Positions 48,301 through 61,429 of a DNA stretch of 64,000 nucleotides are shown piece after piece. A program made the translations under genes and the position numbers. Positions within the stretch are counted from its first letter, which is position 1. Every line of letters starts with the position of its first letter. Origin of the DNA: Clarkia xantiana subsp. parviflora (lineage: Eukaryota; Streptophyta; Magnoliopsida; Myrtales; Onagraceae); NCBI GenBank assembly GCA_036873135.1, contig JAPTYO010000010.1:14043134-14107133 (forward strand), written 5' to 3'. A model generated the notes under the pieces. It had not been told where the DNA came from, ran no database searches, and saw nothing but the letters and a program-made list of their open reading frames with translations.

Positions 48301-49067
48301 GTAAAAAAAATAAGTCTATTTGTAAGAGAAATGTTGAACAATCCTTACAAATACAACCTTCTAAGAATTTTCTAAAAGAATAAACTTCCAAAAAAACTTG
48401 CTAGAAATATTTAAAATCGAGAGAACCCAACAAAATTTTATGTTTGTAAGAGCTTTTCACTAAAACTTAATAAATCCTTTAAGAATCCTTATAAATTTTA
48501 AAAAATCATTTCCCTTAAAAAAATTCATTCACAAATTGCTGATTTTCTTACAGTGATACGATATTAAGTACCGAACCCAATAACCCCGACTGACCTCCCA
48601 ATGCCGATATATTGTTCGCGAAGGTCGGGTGTCTGGACATAGAGAGTGGCCCCGACATTACTCGACGCCACAATCTTACTGTATATCCGAACTAGAGCGG
48701 TAACTTGGTACGCAAGTTTTCTTTTAACTCTGGGTGTTAACTCCTGCTGAATGCCGTTCCATGTCTGGGTCCGTCCCGTTGCGGCTGCAAAGTACTTTCC
48801 CGACTTAGGGAAGATCTTGCCGTCGAGGGAATCGTGGAGCACGATCTTGCACCCTCTTCCCGACCAGTTATTGAGGCCATCTTCGAAACTAGGGTTTAGG
48901 ACTATGTTCCCCTCTTCTGAAGCATCATTCATTAAGCTCGATAATCCCTTTCGTCAGTACAAACACATAATTTAGGTAAATATACTAATTGTCTAAAATG
49001 CAGATTATTTGGAGAAATAAAGCACGACCACCTTGGTGTTGTCTTCGATCTGTCGTGTAGCTGCCAT
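45326..49067 (-). CDS. XYN1: GH10 endo-1,4-beta-xylanase with two CBM22 modules
   Basis: Predicted exons: 49067-49032, 48947-48595, 48184-48007, 47882-47346, 46814-46336 and 45968-45326. They form one 741-residue frame with GT-AG introns. Residues about 20-189 (exons 2-3) and 190-368 (exon 4) are two CBM22 carbohydrate-binding modules (NPSFEDGLNNW; NIIENSDLLSGTEGWFPLG). Residues about 395-700 are the GH10 barrel, with acid/base Glu518 in HYDVNNEML and nucleophile Glu619 in WFTELDVSS. HGSFYQDRLGK and GVMLWGFWELF are also conserved. The enzyme cuts beta-1,4-xylan in cell walls by a retaining mechanism. No signal peptide is evident, as in the AtXYN1/RXF12 group. Exon 1 is only 36 bp and its acceptor (CGAAAG) is weak, so the N-terminus is the least certain part. 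Confidence 0.9.
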
Positions 49068-50070
49068 TTTTATGCAACAACCTGAAGCAGTAGTGCAGAG
49101 AGGTGTGTTTGAAGCGAGAGGAGAAAACCACCGTATTTATACTGCAGAGAATAAGATCATGTCTTGGATTATAAGACAGGTTTCTTCTAATAAATAATAA
49201 CTCATTTTTATGAAGATTATGGTTTTAGTATGTTCTAAATTTAGCGAGTAGCTAGATAGGATGGGATAAGCTAGATTTTGCCGTTGCTTGAACTTACAGT
49301 ATGGTTTGAAGTGAAGCATGACATTAATTTGTTGGCGTGGCTGAGGATGCTTTGAATTGTGGAGGAAGACTTACTATATATGTATTCTGAAGATATATAT
49401 ATATATATATATATATATAATACACACGTGAGATCATTTGTTTGCCTTTGCGCACAACATTTTAAGTCTTTGATTGCAATGCAAGGCACTCTCTAGAGAG
49501 TAAAAACAAAAGACAGTTCCTGCATTTGAACCTCCTACAATTTTAGCAAGTATTTATGTATGCGCCTAACTTCTACGAATTAAGTATATGGTTTAGTAGC
49601 TAATGCTGAATTATGTAGTGTGTTTAATGTACTTTTCACCTATTTTAATTTGAATTTATGGGAAACTTGTTTAAAACACGTGTTTTATTCATAACATAAT
49701 ATCATAGTGTGATCGAGCCTGCCCAAATTCTAGTGACAGTCCCACGATACAATGTTGGTATAGTTAGTGGTGGCTATGGATATGGATTTTACCCGTTCAA
49801 CGGATAAATCACATTATATTTCACTACGGATATCCGCACACTACGAATCTACGGAGCTAATATGGATATTTTAAATAGGGGTTGATCCAATATAAACCAT
49901 GGATACCACGGTTTAACCCAAATCATTCTCATCCTAACTTCGATCGGCCACCACTACGATTCCGACCGGCTACCACCACTACTTCAACCGACCATTACTA
50001 CATCGTAATTGACTCCAACCAGCCGCCGTCCAACTCCGGCGATTCATCAGTGGCAAGGTAAACTGATATG

Positions 50071-50134
<64 letters not shown>

Positions 50135-50928
50135 GAGTTCATACATTGTTTTCTAATTCAATAAGTGATTTGTCTAGCAATATAAAATACTTAATAAAAT
50201 ATTTCTTCTTTTACTGAATATAATTGTTGTCAAATTAAGTTGGTAAACTATAAGGTTTTTTTTTTTTTTTTTTTTTGTATATGATATATATTATGACATA
50301 TATATCGTTTTTCTATTCTTTCGCGAGGAGAAGAAATTAAAAAGAGTTAATACATTCTTTAGTTACTTATGTTTGCACAATGTGATTAAATGGTTATTTT
50401 TGTTTTTTGACGTTCCAGAATGTGATTAAATAGTTCAAATATGTTTCATTTAGTCATTTATATTTGACCAAATGTGATTAACTGGTTATAAAATGATAGT
50501 TTTATCCTCACCTAAAATCAATTCATTATATTCATCGTGTTCTTCATCAAATTTCTCAATTTTTTCGTAAAAAAGTTCGAACAATTACTGGCTAGCAAGG
50601 TTGTCGTCGGATGTGATATTCGGGTCGTTAGGAGGGTTCATCTAGATCCCGTGGTGTCCAATTTTATGACGACTCTAATAGAAGTTATTAAGAGAGGTCT
50701 CTGGTATTTGCTAATCGAAGTTGTGATTTTGTTATATCATCGGGGGATTTGCTGGAAATCTTATACAAACACTCTTCACGAGTGGTGGAAAATATTAGCT
50801 TTCGGTAAACGTTTATATGCGCCTTCCGACCAAAACTCACTCATATACGTGTTCGATGTTCGAGGTTAATTTTTTTAGAGGTTCTTGATTCGTGTTCGTG
50901 ATAATCGACGCTTGTACTCTACTTAGCT
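49068..50928. other. Xylanase upstream region and AT-rich DNA
   Basis: It holds the xylanase promoter side, a short TA run near 49395-49418 and a CCGACC/CCACC-rich patch at 49930-50040. An ORF at 50537-50869 has no recognisable domain. Confidence 0.4.
50072..50132. repeat. (TA)n microsatellite
   Basis: About 58 bp of nearly pure TA. Confidence 0.95.
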
Positions 50929-50950
50929 ATTGTTCCAACAATAGATTTTT

Positions 50951-51575
50951 TGTTGGAACAATGATTGTTTTGGTAGAGCACGAACGTCTAACATAATGGC
51001 GTCGTAATTGGTAGCCCATAATATGTATAGTTTACCTAAGGAAATTAGGTACATGTCACATTAGGGTAATTGGGCTAGACCAAAATCCCAATTGACACGA
51101 GAGGCCAAAAAATGGGCATCCCTATGCATGTGGCCGGCCGAACCCTAGGAGGGGTTGAAGTGGACTTTTGTCCACTTTACTCCTCCTATATATATGGGGT
51201 GTTAGGGGTTTTATTAAGGTTAATCATAATTCCTCCCTTGTGGTGATTTAAGAGAAAACCCTCTTCTCATAACACATATAGCCGGCCGAACCATATCCAC
51301 CAAAGGGTGTGCCACTTTGGTTTTGAGCAAACTCTCCAGAGATCTGTCTCCTTGCCAAGAATCAATCAGAGACTTTGTTGTGGAGAATATACTACGTATG
51401 GATCCCTTAACCAGAACCTCTACGGGTGCCGACCGGAGGATCGTGAACTCTCCACAAGAGGATCTAGGGCTACGGACATTGTTTGAGGTATGTGCGAATC
51501 TTCCGCTGCGTAATTTCGATTACTAGCATGTACTACGTTTTAATGTCCGTAGTGATTACTCTCCGTAATCTAACA
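50951..51575 (+). repeat. Copia-type LTR, + orientation
   Basis: It starts TGTTGGAACAATG and ends CCGTAATCTAACA, followed by a clear tRNA-Met primer site. A TATA-like TATATATATGGGG lies near 51187. The sequence just before it (50929-50941) is the complement of the LTR start, making a 13-bp inverted repeat. Confidence 0.8.
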
Positions 51576-51576
51576 G

Positions 51577-51590
51577 TGGTATCAGAGCAT
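51577..51590 (+). promoter_or_regulatory. Copia primer binding site, + orientation
   Basis: TGGTATCAGAGCAT, complementary to the 3' end of initiator tRNA-Met, one base after the LTR. Confidence 0.85.
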
Positions 51591-51894
51591 GTGTTAGGAG
51601 TTCATGAATTTGATAAATTGATGTTCTTGAAACTTAAAGATGAAAACCGAAAATTTTAAAAGAAAATTTTAAATTTTCGATTTTTAGAGGGTTGTTGGTG
51701 AATCCAAAATTTTTATGATGTTCTTGGTTAATTTGATGTTCATGATCTTCAAGAAAAATGTGGTATTTAGCAAAATCAAACATTGGATTGTAGATCTTAT
51801 TAAAATTTGATCTTAAAGTTTGACCACTTGTTCCTAAATATATGTTTGTGCCGAAATTTTAGGTAAATTACAAGGTAACTTTTTTCAAATTCTT

Positions 51895-52893
51895 GGTCCC
51901 CAAGCATAAAATTTCGGCACACTATGCATTCCGGTCCCGAGCTATATGGTCGGTCGCCCCTGAGTCAACGATCCATAAATGATTAGATTCAGATAGAAAA
52001 ACCGAACTAGAGACATTAAGTTCACTAGTTTCAGCGTCAAGACAAACCTGGCGCTTGGGTTCAGTGCATTCTTTCGAAAAGTGGCCTCGCTGGCCACAAT
52101 TGAAGCACTTAACCTTTGTAGCAGCTCGCACACGGACTTTCTTTTTCTGCTTGGGCTTACTATCAGCTTTGGGTTTCTTGCTTGGACCAGCCTGCTCATG
52201 GTCTTTCTATACCCTCTTCCTCTTGAACCCACCTTTGGGTTTAGAAGATGATGGCATATGCAATTCCGACAAAGACTTAGTTGCTTGGAGGCGGTCCTCC
52301 TCTAACTCAGATGCCTCCGAACATCTTCCAGAGTGCGAATCTGAGTATTATGGGTAAGGGTAGTCTTCATTAGGTCCCAAGAGCTTGGAAGTGAACGAAT
52401 CACTGCCTGAACTTGTTGCTCATCAGTCAACATATGACCAGCATCACTTAACTCAGATATCATATTACCCATTTGGCGGATATGTGTCCTCATTGAGTGT
52501 TCGGGACGCTTCTTGTAGGAATCAAACCTAACGGTCAAAGACCGTACCCTTGCAGTCGAGTAGGTACCAAACCTATCCCGCAGGGCGATCCAGAGGTCCA
52601 TAGCCCTCTTATGGTTCTTGAATTCCTTCAGAATATCATCCTCCAAAGCACTCAGCAACGTGATGCGAGCTAGGTTATCTGCCTTTTTCCAGTTATTGTA
52701 GGCTGCAAGCTCACTCCGATGCTGAGCCGTATTCCTAGCTTCGGGTTCATTCATGACATTGTTTATGGCCACCAGAGTTTCTTGGAATTCGAGCACATAC
52801 TGGATCTTAATACTCCAGACGTCATAATTGTCTCCATTTCAGGTTCAAACCCTTGTTCAGCTCAGCGATGACATTGTTGCTTGAAGTTGCCAT
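51895..52893 (-). pseudogene. Copia gag and start of protease, minus strand, frameshifted
   Basis: The minus-strand frame starts MATSSNNVIAELNKGLNL at 52893 and continues with a UBN2-type gag (NNWKKADNLARITLLSAL, LWIALRDRFGTYS). It then has a basic linker, a CCHC knuckle (CFNCGQRGHFSKEC) and the protease start (WIVDSGATDHIA), where it breaks off near 51900. There is one extra A near 52840 and one lost base near 52304, so the frame is broken at least twice. Its orientation is opposite to the LTR at 50951-51575. Confidence 0.82.
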
Positions 52894-54702
52894 TCTTCAC
52901 ACATAAAGAATAGCACATCAAGATCATATTTGCACGAAAGATACAATGTTCCACACACACATGCTTTCACTTAACCTATTTATTGACTAAATCAATTAAC
53001 ACAAGCATGACCCGGAGTCAAAAGTTCACTATGTTCTCAATCATCGTCCTAAAGTACATGCTACGTGATAATCAATTCAGCCGATAAATAAGTCAAGTTC
53101 CCAACTCACGTCAATCATGAACATGCTTCATAAATCAATTGCTACGAGTTTAATAACAAATTAGAATGTATCAATTTCATTGTTCAATCATGTATTTGAG
53201 CATGTTAACGTGAATGATGACATCAACATATATGACGAATCATGCTAGCATGGACATTATGCAATCCTATACATGGAAAATATATGAATCAACATGTACG
53301 ATCCTTAGCAAAATAAATCATGTCATATCTAGCAAACATGCATGCTTTGTTTAATGTACTCTACACATGGATACCAAACTAAATTTAACAAGTATCATAC
53401 TTAATAAATAACTAAAATCTAGCACCCCATTCCGGACATTATCAAGACTAACTCGCATCAAAACTCCGTTTAAAAGACTTAGGGACCGTCATGTAAATTC
53501 TCAAAAGTTACGTTTAGAGGAAAATTCCCAAGTGGACCGAAGGGTTTGCGAGACAGGCCCCAACACTCCCGTTTCTTAGATAGAACATAGTTCCCAGGCC
53601 GAGGAGGAGGGCCGCGACGTCAAGTGTCAACTTCAAACTCGGTCTTTCTAGACATAATTATTTCCTCAATTTCAACTCGAGAATATTACAATCAAGTCCC
53701 CTAAGACTTCCGGGAAACTTATTCCACATGTAGTTGAAACAAATTCAAACTACGGGGGCCAACATGCAATTTTATATATAAATAAAAGTACCCTAAGCAT
53801 GATACTAATAAATTAAGCATGCAATTCATTTCTAATAAAAGATTAGGGACTAAAGACTAAATAAAAAGTTTGTCCAAAAAAAATCTGGGCCAATTTTATT
53901 TTTTATTTTAGTTTGACCGAAGAAAACTCGGTTAAAAAAACTGGTTTGAAAAAAATTGGGCCACGGCAACTTTAATGCATTAGGCCATGAGATTGAAAAA
54001 GTCATATTTTAGGCCCAATGCAAAAAGAGAGCCCACACTGATCTGCTGCTCATGCTCACGTGAGAATAAAAAAAGAGCACGTGAGTTTTTAAAACAAGAC
54101 CAGACCGATTCGAATATAAATGTTGGCCCGACCCGCCCGTTATGTCATTTTCTTGATCCGAAATTTACGTGAAAAAACTGCATGTAACCACCCACCCATG
54201 CAACCCACGACCTAGCCATCACTCCCACTCATTTCTCAATCGTTTTGCTCGTAACCGTCACCGGCGACACGCCACCGGAGACTCGTGGTAACCCTTCGTA
54301 AAAATACTTATTTCCGGCAAGAAAAAAAATATTTTCGAAAAAAAAACTATGAGCTACGTGTGGCGACCATGGCCGCCACTTTTACCATGGAGGTGGCTGT
54401 TGCCTCACCCCATGCTTAGGCCACACGAACGAACCGTGAATATGGCCATATGAACGATACAAATGTAGTGGGAGCTTCATGGCCACGTTGGCCACGAAAA
54501 CGACCGTTTTTCGTCGGGGTTTGTCGGGAACTCGCTACCCTCGCGGCTGCGAGTCTTCATGGATGATAATAAGTGTCGAATACTCATAGATGAAAGGCCG
54601 GACACATCTGAAACGGGCGGGACAACGAAAACTCTGAAAATCGGTGGGAGTTCGGCATAACCGTCACGAAGACGACGCCGGTGCCGGAGACCGAACCTTC
54701 TG
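52894..54702 (-). other. Probable leader of the minus-strand copia remnant
   Basis: About 1.8 kb between the gag start and a primer binding site. No domain recognised; some or all of it may be unrelated insertion. Confidence 0.35.
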
Positions 54703-54715
54703 CTCTGATACCAAC
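54703..54715 (-). promoter_or_regulatory. Copia primer binding site, minus orientation
   Basis: On the minus strand TTGGTATCAGAGC, the usual tRNA-Met complement, with LTR-like sequence upstream of it. Confidence 0.7.
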
Positions 54716-55180
54716 GAAGGAAACCGACGTACATGCCAAGCAAACCAACAACCGAATTAGTACGTACACAATACGGTAGTTATAGGAACGATACGTTACC
54801 TTCGAACGTGGCGGTTTGCGGCTGCGGAAGCGGATCGTCGTAGTCGATTCGGAATCACGGCGATGACGGGATGCCGGTCGGAGAGGTACGTCACTAGGCG
54901 GAGCGTACTTCGGTCTCCACGGATGATGACCCTATAGACAAACTAGAGAGGTCTATATGTGGAGTATGCGTGAGATACATCTCCTAGGCCAGAACCAAGG
55001 CCTTTATATAGGCAAGGAGAAGCCAAGAGCAGTTAACGACTTTAAAGACCTAACACATTGGTCCCCGCTCTTTTTATGGAGCGTTTGTCGAGTTCGGGGA
55101 CTCGACACAACGGTCCCTGATCTCTCCGATACCTACACTAGCATCCCGTATGGGTGCAATATCCTACAATTTAAGTAAAG
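54716..55180 (-). repeat. Probable 5' LTR of the minus-strand copia remnant
   Basis: It lies upstream of the primer site and has a TATA-like CCTATATAAAGGCC on the minus strand (about 55005-55018). It shows no obvious similarity to 50951-51575. The outer boundary was not found. Confidence 0.5.
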
Positions 55181-55189
55181 CAAAAAAAA

Positions 55190-55535
55190 ACTCTCAGCAA
55201 TGGTTTTACATAGCATTCCTTAAAGATGAGACCCACACGTAAATTTATGTTTTTACATAAAGCATTCCTTAAATATATTGAATGCACTATGTATTACGTA
55301 ACCAATTTTTAATTATAAATTAATTCATTTTATAATTAATGCTAATATCTTATTAGTGATTGTTGGAAAAATTAATAAAAAAATATATTTAAGGAATATG
55401 TTTAAGTAATACGATTGCTGAGAAAATATTTTGTCTGTGTGTCTAACTTTACGTATTAATTAAAGTGTATATAAATGTTTACGTGACAACTTTAAAGAAT
55501 ACATTTTATGTAAAACCATTATGGATGCTCTTAGA
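55190..55535. mobile_element. MITE-like element
   Basis: The ends are related inverted repeats: AGCAATGGTTTTACATA at the left and, on the other strand at the right, AGAGCATCCATAATGG followed by TTTTACATA. The interior is AT-rich. The target duplication was not resolved. Confidence 0.5.
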
Positions 55536-55843
55536 GATTTTCATTTTACTTTTAAGTATTCCGGACTTGCAAAATGTTGCTTCATTTAATATTCTGTCAC
55601 AAATATGTAGATGTGTTTACTATGACATTGTCATAATTTGTAATTTATCGCATTGTTCCAATTTAATATATGTACTTTGTTTAGTGTTAGCAATGTAGTA
55701 TATCAACAATAAATGTGTTCTGACAAAAAAAAAACAATAAATATGTGTATTTTTCCATCCAAATATACGAGTTATTAGATATATCAATATTTTGTAGATT
55801 TTAATTTCCTTAAACTTAAAAAAAAAATTTAAAAATCAAGTGC

Positions 55844-56027
55844 TGTTATGAATATATTTAGTAGATGTTCAATATTACGTGTATATACCATCTTCATTGT
55901 TTAGACTTTCCTAGTATTAAATTTACTTCCTCCACAAGTATATGTAATCCCTATATAAGGGCTCCTATGTGTGATAATAATATCATCTCTAAATTCTCTC
56001 TTCCATTAGCTCTATACTTTTGTAACA
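55844..56027 (+). repeat. 5' LTR of the decayed copia element
   Basis: 184 bp, TGTTATGAATA...TTTTGTAACA, with a TATA-like CTATATAAGG near 55952. Confidence 0.88.
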
Positions 56028-59000
56028 CGTTATCAGCACGATTCGACTCGCATATTTTTACTACGCCTTACCGTTTCTACCATCGGCCTCTGAATTGGAT
56101 TCCACTCGCATTCAAGTTAAGAGGAAGCAAGATTTTCAGTTTATTCGCATCCCTCCTCAAAGAAAAACACATGAAGCGTGAAAAAAAAAGGGAAGATTTG
56201 TTTTCTCTTCAATTAATGAATTATCAATTTATCAATATTATTCATACGTCTCTATGATATCTAATATCTAGCCAAACTTTATTTGTACATGCAAGATGAG
56301 TCGCTACCTACTGCAAAGATGAGCTGCTTATTTGCTAGGCCATCAGTAACAGACCAACATGCTCTTGATACAAGCAATGCGAAATATCTTCAGACCAGAT
56401 AATGAGACGAGCGAAATATTATTATATGACTGGTCTTGTTAAACTCAGCTTTGTGGCACTAAAAGCGATTGGCTATAGTATATTAATCATAAAAAAAAAA
56501 AATAGTGTGGCATGGTTGATAGATGCTATAATATGCAATTGATGAATGGAAAAGTATATGCATCGCATACTAGACGTGCTTCACTCCCTGAAGTGAGTGT
56601 TGCAACATGTGATTATATCGATGATATTATAATCCACTCCCTGGAGTGAGTGTTGAAGTCTGTCATTAAATTATGATATCATCTCTACTCCCTGAAGAGA
56701 GTATTGCATTGTTTGATTAATGATTAGAATTAAATTATAACCCATTCGCATGGAACCTCATCGAGGCCTCTTCCTCATCAAGCTGTTTCGATTGACTTAC
56801 AAGACGTTGGACAATGAATGGAAGTTCTATAAGGGAGATTGCCCAAGCTGCACCTACCTAAGGGAGATTTCTTTTACTACTTTTATCTTTTCCATTATAT
56901 GATTATATATCTTTGTTATTAAGGTTTTAATAATTGATATTGTGGTTATATTGTCAATTAAATAACGTGCATTAGATCGCCTACAGTAAACCACTGAAGA
57001 AGAAATTAATTTCTCATAATTTATTCACTTTATTAATTTCTCTGAAAATGATGTATATCTTGCAAGAATTATTAAATCTTACATGTGTCAGCAATATGAT
57101 AAGTTTGCAACAATTATTTTTACGAAAAAAAAAAATTTCATATCAATTTCTATTAGTGGATTTATTTTGTCGATTGTTTAATATTTTATATTATATAACC
57201 AATATTTTTATTATGGCAGACTCGATTAAGACGACTTGAAGTACAATCTTAAAAGTAATATGTTGGAATTTTCGGAATCGATTTTACGACATACGACATC
57301 AAACAATATGTCAAATCTTGTCGGACTCAATTTATGGTACATGAAACCAGGTGATATCAAATATTAAGTATATATACTTATTTATTTACGCTTTATGCAT
57401 TTTTTATATGTTTTCATATACTTCATATTTATTTATTTTTATTATAAAGAATGTGATTACTTCGCAATCATCGTTGAGATGAAAAAAAAAATGCGGATTG
57501 TGTTATCAGGATTATTAAAAAAAAAAAAAAATTTCAGGTAAACCAGAAGTTTACCGCCAATATTGGCAGGATTGATTATATATTCGGTAAACCAGAAGTT
57601 TACTGATTCATATAGAGGTAAACCCGAAGTTTTACCCATATAATATGATATTTGGCGTGACCGGTTACAGACCATCCCGGATCACTTGCGATGCGCAAGA
57701 AATTATTTGGAAGAACCTGAAGATTCTCCATAAATCATTACAATGCTTGCTCTCAAGAAAAATTAATTATGTGATCATCATCAACCGAATTCGGGATGAA
57801 ATCCCCTTATTTATGGAAATTATAAAAGGTGAATATGGGCCCGTTCACCTGCCATGTGGACCGATATATTATTTTGAAAGATGCATCTACAATATGGTCA
57901 CATGTGCGTTGATTATGAATTTGCAAATTTCCAGATTATGTAATAAAGAACGATGATGATATTGAAAGTTGATATTTACTACAAGATTCAGACAATTACA
58001 TGTCTAGATTTGCAGTTTAGCATGAAAGTTACAAAGATCCTCTAATTAAATAGCTAAACTGTCACCAATTAGAGCAAATTGAGTGTAAATGCATGTTATT
58101 ATGCAAGCAGCAGTATAACTGCGCATCAAGCCAATTTTAAATGACAGTTCTCCCCATTACAAAAACTTTTAGTCAAGAGACTAATTCACCATTTATGAAC
58201 TTTATAAAGTGCGATATATATTTGAATTGCTCCAACGCAACGCACTAAGATGTGTCTGGAATGTTGGGAAAAATATGTTGGTTATAGACAATTTATTGGG
58301 AACAATGACTGATATATATTTAAAGCAAGATTTGTTGATTGTCATTGTTGAACAACTTTTCCCAACATTAGGGGGAGAAAAGAAGCAGCTGACAGAAAAT
58401 AGATTGACTGAACAATAATTGTTATTATCTCATTTAGATCCTCGCACAATGATAATATGAACTTGAAGTTCAAAGAGATAACCATTTTCAGATACTGCCT
58501 ATTAAGTGACTTTATGAAACCCAAAAAGTCATAAGTCAATTACCAGCTGCAAATGCTCCAATTTGAAATGTCCTGATAGGACAGATTATAATAAAAAATA
58601 ACTCATGCATGAAGCGTGCGATAATGGTTCCAAAGAAATTTTATTGGTAAAAGAATGGAGCATAGAAAGAAATATATATATGGTCTTATTATGGAGGTGA
58701 TTTCCCAAAAAGGAGTAAAGACATAATTAAATATGAAACCCAGAAGTGGTTCAGGTACCTGAAAGTAATTATAATAAAGAGATCTCAATGAGTTATGTCA
58801 TTAACGGGAAGTGATGGAACCGTAATATAAAGTTGTCGACAACAGTTTTGAATATTATTCATGAGTGAAATCATAAAACAAGACGAGGATCTTGAGCTCA
58901 ATATGTTAAACAAATATTATGATTGACCAAAATGTGAAAAGACGCAAGTATTAACATGAAAAATGCAGAAGGTGGAAGCCAGTGGATACAAATTATTTCC

Positions 59001-59718
59001 CGCATAAATAAATTGTGTCGTAAGATATATACGCACAACATGTGGTACAAATGTTATATGCAAAATCCTGGCAATTATTATATGGATCATTTAGTGGAGC
59101 AATCACCTTCAATTATATTATTACATTGGCAGTACATAACAATTTTTAAATGCGTCTCACATATGAATTATTTATAGCCTTTTTGGGTGGCTAATTTGAT
59201 AGCAAAATTAAAGTGAAAATCCATGAAGGATTGAAAATGCTAGCATGAAATTTTTTCCAAGAATGTGGATAATAAATATATTGTACCATTATTTTGTATA
59301 TATGAAGATAATGCAGGTTATATAGCTCATCGTTATATCAAAGGAGACATACAAAACACATTCGCCTCAAGTTATTTTCATCCAACGAATTTGTTCATAT
59401 GACTATCTAGCGGATCTTTTCAAGGAGGCTTTATCGACTGCGACATCTGGAATATTGGCGAACATGGTTGGATTGCGTCGACTTAATAAAATTACGCGAT
59501 GTCAACATCAGGGGGAGAATCTACACCGCTGCACTCTTTTTCCCTTAACCAAGGTTTTATCCCATCGGGTTTTCCTGGTAAGATTTTTAACGAGTCAGCT
59601 TACAAAAAGGGATCCATAATTGTGTACTCTTTTTCCTTCACTAGATTTTTATCCCAATGGGTTTTTTCTAGTAAGGTTTTAACGAGGCACAATTCCCTTA
59701 TGAACATCCAAGGGGGAG

Positions 59719-59902
59719 TGTTATGAATATATTTAGTGGATGTTCAATATTACGTGTATATACCATCTTCATTGTTTAGACTTTCCTAGTATTAAATTTA
59801 CTTCCTCCACAAGTATATGTAATCCCTATATAAGGGCTCCTATGTGTGATAATAATATCATCTCTAAATTCTCTCTTCCATTAGCTCTATACTTTTGTAA
59901 TA
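59719..59902 (+). repeat. 3' LTR of the decayed copia element
   Basis: Same length and nearly identical to 55844-56027, followed by AGTGC. The final CA has become TA. Confidence 0.88.
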
Positions 59903-59907
59903 AGTGC

Positions 59908-60540
59908 ATATTTATAATAATAAGATTTTTCAAACCATATCCTATGATGGGTAGTGGTTTAGTATGTCACTCCTGAACTAATAAAATAATTTTTTTTTAT
60001 GTTAAGCGTGTCGATTTTATTGAAAAGCGTATTACAATCTATTAAAAGACCGTAACCGCTTTGGATGTATTGGTTAACATCCAATACCTGAAAAAGTAGA
60101 GCAGATACGGCTAAAACAACGGAGGCAAGGATAATAACGTACGAACCAGAACCACAACTAGTAATGCAAAAGCTAAAGCAGCAAATCGACTTATTGACGG
60201 AGATGAGCCTAAGCAATAATAGAAGTTTAAAAATGAGGATTCCAACTGATACAGCGGCGATCTCAGTTCTTCCTTAATACTGACATAGATAATAGATGAC
60301 CTTATATTTTGCACCTTATCTTTTATATGTTGATCCGGAACAATTGAAAATGTCAACCGCATAAACAAAAAGAAAATACGATTTTTCAGGTAAATAAAAG
60401 ATATAGGTGTATATATATATATAGTCATGAATCATGATATTGGCGTGTTTGGTTGGACCCACGTTGAAAGCAAGTGTTAGTCCTACAGACTAACAGCCGG
60501 AACGTTGTCGTATTGGAGTCGGCAACACAGAAATGGAAAA
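59908..60540. other. Intergenic DNA
   Basis: Minus-strand ORFs (59959-60216, 60111-60428) include a hydrophobic stretch, but no family is recognised and no splice model connects them. The promoter of the gene at 61430 is likely to lie at the right end. Confidence 0.35.
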
Positions 60541-60996
60541 AGGCAGTTGTTGGGCCACTGCACTGCAGATGAGATGGGCGTATAGAAGAAGAAGGAGAGT
60601 GTTCTTCTTAAGATTGATTAATGCAAAATACACACACATGACATGACACACTCTCACTCACTTCCTCACTGTGGGTTTGTTTGAGTGTGTATTTCTTTCT
60701 GTCTGATTCCTTCGTCATCCACATTTCGCATTTCTGGTTCTAAAACCCACCAATTTTCTCGCATCGCACCCACCATTTTTCACCAAAGTTTCCGCCTTTA
60801 CCTAAACCCTACCTAGCCGGCCGTCCTCTCTCTCTCTCTCTCTGACAGAATACTTTCCCCATATCCGTCCACAGAGCTCACTGCAACTCCATCTTTCATT
60901 TCAGACCGCCCCCAGCTACTGAGGTGCGAAAAGAAACATCGTCTTTTCTCCATTTTCACCCGATAATTCCACTTCCTCTTTTTACAATTGCCGCTG

Positions 60997-61403
60997 GTAA
61001 TTCCTTTTTAACTTCTCTGCTGTAAACTAGTGACGATGATCATCGATTTCTTGTTCCCAAATTGAGTGATTAAGAACAATGTCTTTCTCACTAGTGTTAG
61101 TTTGCTTAATTCCTCGTTGGAACAGGTCTGAACTTTCTGCAAATTATAATCATTCTGAATACATGTAAAACACTTCTCTTTAAAAAAAATGGTTTATTTC
61201 GTCGGCTGTTGCATCTGTTCTTCCATCGGCAATGTAATGAGGATTTGTTTCGATAAATATTTGAAGCTATGGCATCTGAAACTTAGTACTGGATTACTGA
61301 TACAGAGCTGAGAATCAAAACCCGTTATATTTGTTTGTTTTATGAATGTGGTACCACTTGATGAATTTCTGCAGAGTTGCGTTAAATTTATATTTTTCTG
61401 CAG
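60997..61403 (+). other. 5' UTR intron of the acidic membrane protein gene (predicted)
   Basis: The donor is CTG followed by GTAATT at 60997, and the acceptor TTTTCTGCAG ends at 61403, 26 bp before the ATG. The upstream leader has a (CT)n run near 60828-60842. Confidence 0.6.
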
Positions 61404-61429
61404 ATTTTGGTGAAAGATAGGATAGATAG

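Larger units (their letters stand above)
55844..59902 (+). mobile_element. Full-length but decayed copia element
   Basis: 4059 bp with 184-bp LTRs at 55844-56027 and 59719-59902, flanked by AGTGC (55839-55843 and 59903-59907). The primer site CGTTATCAGCACGA follows the 5' LTR and the polypurine AAGGGGGAG precedes the 3' LTR. Remnants in order are a gag start near 56440 (LVKLSFVALKAIG), a GAG-pre-integrase and integrase start at 57650-57900 (FMEIIKGEYGPVHLPCGP) and an RNase H tail at 59290-59490 (HRYIKGDIQ, ADLFKEALS). Stops and frameshifts are everywhere, so it is inactive. The LTRs are nearly identical, although the 3' LTR ends TA instead of CA. Confidence 0.9.

Noticed and set aside
50537..50869. 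110-residue ORF with hydrophobic stretches
   Set aside because: No recognisable domain, no neighbouring exons, and it lies at the edge of inverted LTR remnants.
59959..60428. Minus-strand ORFs with a possible transmembrane helix
   Set aside because: No family recognised and no start or splice model linking them; probably decayed non-coding DNA.
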